Below are positions 58,825 through 64,000 of a DNA stretch of 64,000 nt, piece after piece. The notes beneath the pieces are model-generated. The model was given only the letters and a program-made list of their open reading frames with translations. It had not been told where the DNA came from and searched no databases. Origin of the DNA: Heterodera schachtii (taxonomy: Eukaryota; Nematoda; Chromadorea; Rhabditida; Heteroderidae); NCBI GenBank assembly GCA_023374025.1, contig SIJG01000069.1, forward strand, positions 567,747-631,746, written 5' to 3'. Position numbers and translations under genes: made by a program. The number at the start of each line of letters is the position of its first letter. The stretch's first letter is position 1.

Positions 58825-60735
58825 ATTTTATTTTAAATTATTTTTTAAAAAGGAATATTTTATTGTATTTTTCATAATTAGTTATAAATTTCTTTTTGAA
58901 AATGATTTTTATTTTACTTTGGTAAAACCTTTTATGCTAATAATTTTAAGCTAAACAGTTTTGATCATTATATTTTAAATCAACCCATGATTTCATTTAA
59001 AATACAAATGTCTTTTCCTTTCAATACAATGTATTAAAAAACAAAAATTCATTTATAGTGGACTTAAAATTATGATCAAAATCCACTTTTTAAAACTGGA
59101 CCCAAAATTAGAAGTTTTTTGCCTTTCATGGCCAAAAGCTGTAACAAAGTGCACTATCTATATTTTTATTTTTTAACTCATAAAATTACCAATTTTTTAA
59201 TATCAGATTAAATTGTTTTTACTGTACCTGTACTTTAGTACTGCTCCAGATAATGTGAAAATTACCGTACCGATATACTTTATCATATGCTGAGAAATAA
59301 ATGATCAAACTTAATCCTTTTTGACACATTCTAAAAGTCACATGCGGCAGATAATATTGCTTAATAAATTGCTGTTGATTGTGAAAAAGTTTAGTGTTTG
59401 AGCTATTGTTACAATTCCATCAACATCGCTATTTTTTTTAATTTGCATCAGTTTTTAAAAATTAATTATTTTATTCAAATTATAATTTCAATTTTTATTG
59501 ATTGAGTATAACATTTGTTATAGTATGGAATTCACTAGAAAGAATGTAACGCTAAAATGAATTTTTTTAAATTATTTTTTTGTCGAGATTCTTTCTAAAT
59601 TTTTAAGTCGAACCATTGGACAGAATAACTTGATACGCAAATTAATTATTTTTATTGTACTCATACAATTTATTAAATAATAAAATAGAATTTTATTTTC
59701 CAAATATTAATTAAATAAAATTAATTCAAAATTCAACTTTTATGAATATTTTATCTCTATTGTTATTATTTATTATTGCAAAGTCACTGTTTTACATTGC
59801 AAAATGCAAATAATATCCGATTTGAATTTATCTCTAATAACAATTATCATCTTCGTTCTCTTTATAATTTTTTATTCCATTATAATTAATATTAAGTAAA
59901 AATTGTATTAATCTAACTATTTTGATAAATCATACATTAAATTTTGTTAAGGTTATTTCTAAAGGAATTATAAATTTATTTTTCAATACTCAAAATTAAT
60001 TTAGATAATCAACTTGTTAGTTTTTAATTTATTCAATTATTGCTTGTTTTTGTGACACTTGTAAAAATATCGCTAAATTACATTTTAAATTATTTTATTT
60101 ATTATGGATAATTTATAATTTTGAAAGTTTTTGAAGAAATATATTACAATCTCGCCGATCACCAGAGTTTTCAAATCGATGTAAAATTTTTGAAGTAATA
60201 ATTTTAAAAATTCCCTTGCTTTTGATCACGTGTTTCTTTGAAATTGATATTAAATAAATAATTGATTGATTTATGCATTTTAAGAATGTGATTACTAAAT
60301 GTTAGAAATAGGAAATACTCTATTTTAAAGTATTTCAATTATTATAAGCCAAATTTATTTTCATATTCAGCAAGATGAAAGATTATGTTTTACTATTTGT
60401 TTTTAACGAGTAAGAAGCATATTTTCTCAAATATATTATTTTTACAATTTTGGCTTGTGATTTGGACTTTATAAAGTTTAATTCAAAAATTAATATTTTA
60501 AAAAACGTTATCAAAATTGTGCAATGACAATGTAGTAGGGGCATGAAAAATGACTGGGACAATAAGGTGAATATGAGTAAAACATACATAATGTAAAGCA
60601 TTTTTGAATAATAGATTTAAATATTCTTTAACAACTATTACTGCGTTTTTATTCTATGAGCATTTTGATTTTTTATAATTTGTTTTTTCCAAGTAATATC
60701 TATTGTTTGCTCCCGATTTTTTGTTAAGTCGGTTG
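58825..60735. other. AT-rich non-coding DNA
   Basis: No supported gene. The candidate minus-strand exon at about 59229-59290 encodes a short hydrophobic stretch and remains unproved. Confidence 0.4.
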
Positions 60736-60738
60736 TTA

Positions 60739-61090
60739 AGGTGCTAGGTCGATCCAAAAAAAAACTCAGTGATTGATTGGTCATTTTCCGGAAGCCGATC
60801 GCACCACTTCCTGGGCATCAAAAGTGCCAGATCCGGACCCGGACCTGCATGGTTAAGAACAATTTTTTCTTCAATATTTAATTTTTCAAGGGCTATCTCC
60901 CAGGCCGGGTCCGGTTCTCGATCCATTCACTTGGAGCCCGTCATGGGTCGGGCACATCTGCCGGAGGACCCTCAGCCTCGCCCCCGACCCTGTTGATGGC
61001 CAACCCAAGCTAAGCGTGCCGGTACCAGCGGCTTTATTGTACAGCTTGATGAGCTCTACAAAGGTATCAATGGCGACTTCTAAAAACTTA
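60739..61090. repeat. GC-rich unclassified block
   Basis: Starts with GGTGCTAGGTCGATCC, an A-run and CAGTGATTGAT, also present at 7564-7604. The start of that motif resembles GTGCTGAGTCGATCC at 17611. It ends near GGTATCAATGGCGACTTC, similar to the words of the 17625-18440 element. The middle has CCGGACCCGGACC and GCCGGGTCCGG words. Probably a composite or decayed mobile element; no termini were defined. Confidence 0.45.
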
Positions 61091-61094
61091 GTGA

Positions 61095-61790
61095 GCGGCT
61101 GTAATAGAAAACTATTTACTAAATTTTCAAATTAGAGCGAAATTTCTTTATTATTATTTTTATATTTGTCTTTTTTTATTTTTTCTGACTTATTTTCAAT
61201 AAATTTTCTTAATTTTTTCTATTTCTACATTATTAAATTTATTTTTTAAGGTTTTAATGAAAATTATATTTAATTTTATTATACAATTTTTATTAAAAAT
61301 CTTCATATATATTAATTTATTTAAGTGTTGACGAGAGTTTTATTAATAGCAAACCTGAATTGTAATTCTTTAAATGTATTTTTATTTAATTAACAAACAA
61401 ATATATGATAGATGTCGTCTAGAAGAATATATTGAATTTTTTGATCAATGTTCTCCAATATAATTTTTTAAATTATTTTTTTTCAATTTATTAATTTAAT
61501 ATAATTTTTCAATAAACCATTTAAGAACTAAATAAACATCCAAAACGATCATCATTATCTTGTGCAATCATAAAATTTTTTTTTATTATTATTAAAACCA
61601 AAAAGTAACGAATAAAAAAGAATTTAATTCATAAATTTTAAATATAAATATAATTTGGATAAAATTATAACCAAAAAGTTTTATAAAAAGAAATTCAATA
61701 AGAAAAACCATTCTAAATAGGTAATTTAACAAATATTATAATATCAAATAATTAAATTTCTTCAACAAATTAAAATAATAACATGTGAGT
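61095..61790. other. AT-rich non-coding DNA
   Basis: Nothing recognised. Confidence 0.5.
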
Positions 61791-61796
61791 TGGTAC

Positions 61797-61985
61797 TGGA
61801 TTTGGGCGCCCGAAAAATGCGTCAGTGAAAAATTTTATTGTCATAACAAGTTTCCTTGCGTTTTCGAGGTCACTGACCATGAATCCGGTATCCATTACGG
61901 CCAATTCCGAACCCCGGACACGAATTCGAACAAAAGTCGAAAGTCCAAATTCTCGAACTTAGCATTTTTGGTTCAAAAACGGCAT
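61797..61985 (+). repeat. Dispersed repeat family R, best copy
   Basis: The most complete copy in the window: TGCGTCAGTGAAAAATTTTA, then CGAGGTCACTGACC, CCGAACCCCGGACACG, AATTCGAACAAAAGTCGAAA and TTTTTGGTTCAAAA. Related copies are at 43375-43520 and 54800-55010 (minus) and 33640-33805 (plus). The 74-codon ORF over it (61785-62009) is not conserved in the other copies. Confidence 0.6.
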
Positions 61986-62009
61986 AATGATCTTTTATTG
62001 AAGGAGTGA

Positions 62010-63390
62010 TGGCTTTCAGTTTGTTTCATGTATTTAAGCCGATTTTAATCAGTAAAAAATAATTTTGATATAATGAATTACACTTAATTATTTATAAATT
62101 ATAGATTGGCATCTTCCAAAACACATTTTTTTCAGCGTTTTAAACGTAAATAAAAATTGTATTGGATAAATATTTAGCAATTTATTGGTTCTTTATTATT
62201 GACGATAGTCAATAATTCCTTGATATTGACTAAATAAAAATAACCTTTATCTTTAACTGGTTAATTAGCAATATACTAAACACATTCGCAAGAGATCAAT
62301 TGAAAAAAAATCGTTTGAAAAGTTCTTATTAATAATTTCATTATATCATTTAAGTCACAATATGAATGCTGAAAAATGGAATAAATGGTATCCGAAAAAC
62401 AAGGGAATTAGTGATATATGTTAGAATGAACCCTAATTGATTGAAATTAGATTATTTAAAAGTTAAAAAAAAATAATTAAATATTCATTTAAAAAAAACA
62501 AATACTGAATGATAATAAAGCCAAAAAACAATGCAAATATTTCCTGGCTTTATAATGTCATTAAATTGATTCAAATATTATTTTTCTACAAAATGAAAAA
62601 CGATAAAAATCTTTAACAAATAAAGTAGAGGAAATTTGCATAATACTCTTATTGTTAAAAAAATAAAAGATGGATTGATTTCATACATTTTTTGAGAAAC
62701 TATCAATGATATTTTAATGCAAAACTGATTTAAATGAATTAATTAATTAAATGTGATTGAATGAAATGAATTAAGAAAAAATAGTTATTATAATATCACC
62801 TAATGTAGTGCATGATTTCGAATTTTTACAAATTCGAACAACGTGCAAGTTGAGCTGGAAAAACATTATTTATTTGAAAAAATTTTCACAAAATTTAAAG
62901 CGAAGAAGTAAAAAGTAAATATTGCTGAATTACTAAGAAAAAACCGTGAAAAAAAAGTTCATTGACAACTAATTCCTACTAAATAGTTTTATTGGAATTT
63001 ACAATTAAAAATTTCCTACAATAATTAAAAGAATTCAACTTAAATTAATTATTAAGAAAAAAATTAAATAAAAATTATTTGCACAAATTAATGTAGTTTT
63101 AATTATGCATTTGCACTTTTATAATAAACAAAATTAACCTTTAATAAAATATAAAAAATTATTTCATAAATATGAGAAATACATTTAAAAATGCATAAAA
63201 ATATCTTTTATCGCATTAATGAAATGACCGTTTATTTTAATAAAGAAAATATAATGCTCTTTGTTTTTACTATTATCATTTATCTTCAATTTCTCTTTCC
63301 AATTATAAATACAATTCCATTGATGAGTTAATTCATTAGGGAAATTAATTTTACAAATCCATTATAAATAATTAGGACAATTAGGACGAG
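62010..63390. other. AT-rich non-coding DNA
   Basis: Nothing recognised. Confidence 0.5.
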
Positions 63391-63396
63391 GATAAA

Positions 63397-63678
63397 ATGC
63401 TAATCGCATTTATGAAAGCACACCCAAAAACTCAAATCAGTGAATATTCGATACAAAAATATGAGAAATGTCTTGGCATTTTGTATAATATGAGAAAGAA
63501 GTGGAAATGTGACAAAATTGCGGAGCAATTTGAAGAATATGAACGGACAGAATACCAAAAATATCGCAGTCATTTGGACATTCTATATGAATATTTTCTT
63601 ATTGATTACATCGGAATTCCAACAATGAAGATAAAATTCGTCATTAAAAACAAATTGAAATTGAAGGAAAAAAATTAA
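63397..63678 (+). CDS. Unrecognised small lysine-rich protein
   Basis: A 93-codon ORF, richer in GC than its surroundings and rich in Lys, Glu and Tyr, with a helical central part (KWKCDKIAEQFEEYERTEY). No signal peptide, membrane segment or known domain is seen. An ATTAGG just upstream could be a splice acceptor, so this may be one exon of a longer gene. Support for a real coding origin comes from two decayed relatives in the window, at 31593-31705 and 63895-63960, which preserve the same central region. It may belong to an unclassified repeat family instead of a host gene. Confidence 0.4.
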   Translation: MLIAFMKAHPKTQISEYSIQKYEKCLGILYNMRKKWKCDKIAEQFEEYERTEYQKYRSHLDILYEYFLIDYIGIPTMKIKFVIKNKLKLKEKN

Positions 63679-63699
63679 TGCGATGATTTGCCTCTGGTC

Positions 63700-64000
63700 A
63701 TAATTTGGGAATTTATAGTGTCAAATGGATGGGAGAAACATATGAATATAAATTAAACGAACTGTTCGCTTATCGTTTTGAAGAAAATTGTTGAATGAGG
63801 ATAGACTAAATTATGAAAATGGACCAAAAATGCAAATTAATGAAATGATTTTGCAATTGGCAATTGACAGGCGAATGAAGGCCAAGCAAATGAAATTTTA
63901 GATGGGATAATTTGACAAAATTGTGGAGAAAAATTTGAAGAATAATTGAGCATACAAATTTTGATGATGAATTGACATGTGTTAGCAAAATTAATTACAA
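63700..64000 (+). pseudogene. Decayed relatives of the 63397 ORF
   Basis: Downstream of the ORF, protein-like fragments continue in broken frames: VKWMGETYEYKLNELFAYRF and ENGPKMQINEMILQLAIDRR. At 63895-63960 the sequence TGACAAAATTGTGGAG and TTTGAAGAATA repeats the ORF's own 63510-63555 (TGACAAAATTGCGGAG, TTTGAAGAATA). This points to tandem duplication of a coding unit followed by decay. It runs to the window edge. Confidence 0.4.

Noticed and set aside
61045..61062. Frame reading LDELYK, with DNA identical over about 15 nt to the tail of some GFP reporter genes
   Set aside because: Too short, with no upstream similarity to GFP and a natural repeat context; chance or part of a repeat, not a transgene.
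1..64000. CRISPR arrays, operons, bacterial promoters
   Set aside because: No regularly spaced repeats with unique spacers; gene structure is eukaryotic with spliceosomal introns.

Overview
The window is very AT-rich (about four-fifths A+T by eye), non-coding over most of its length, and eukaryotic. One gene has at least fifteen introns of 39-78 nt with GT...TTTTAG borders, and a fragment of animal-type U6 snRNA is present. These traits fit a nematode, possibly a tylenchid such as a root-knot nematode, but no gene here proves the lineage. I see no complete ordinary host gene. The coding content is mobile-element material, plus one unrecognised small ORF family and one possible orphan exon.

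Layout. 1-17 kb is AT-rich DNA with short duplications, a tRNA-derived SINE, one hAT-like miniature element (6208-6946) and a 100-bp-arm foldback (10053-10304). 17-18.4 kb has a 21-bp tandem repeat, then an inverted-repeat element running into a 10-N assembly gap. 18.5-33 kb is AT-rich with several dispersed duplicated blocks and a miniature element made of GCGCAAATGTCC-like words (28996-29378). 33.9-34.4 kb holds a decayed Merlin/ISXO2-type transposase. 35.3-38.4 kb holds a hAT-like element interrupted by a retroposed 3' fragment of U6 snRNA. The U6 is fused, through five 17-bp repeats, to a LINE with an intact GC-rich ORF1 and a broken endonuclease/reverse transcriptase ORF2. 39-48 kb has more iterated-word miniature elements.

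48.7-52.75 kb is the main gene: a Maverick/Polinton-type, protein-primed family B DNA polymerase behind a TATA/initiator-like promoter. Exons 1-11 lie on the plus strand. The next six exons, in the right order and with matching splice phase, lie on the minus strand immediately after them. An inversion with a breakpoint inside one intron has therefore split the gene, and the C-terminal palm motifs are absent. 54-58.3 kb is a nest of GC-rich miniature elements with perfect 8-bp target duplications. The remainder is AT-rich DNA with repeats and a small ORF (63397-63678) that has two decayed relatives in the window.

Across the window, hAT-like miniature elements with quite different ends and different iterated words near their ends often carry the same GC-rich hairpin module (arms CCGGCGGCGCC and GGCACCGCCGG). 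This modular design, the inverted polymerase gene and the U6-LINE chimera are the three observations most worth follow-up.
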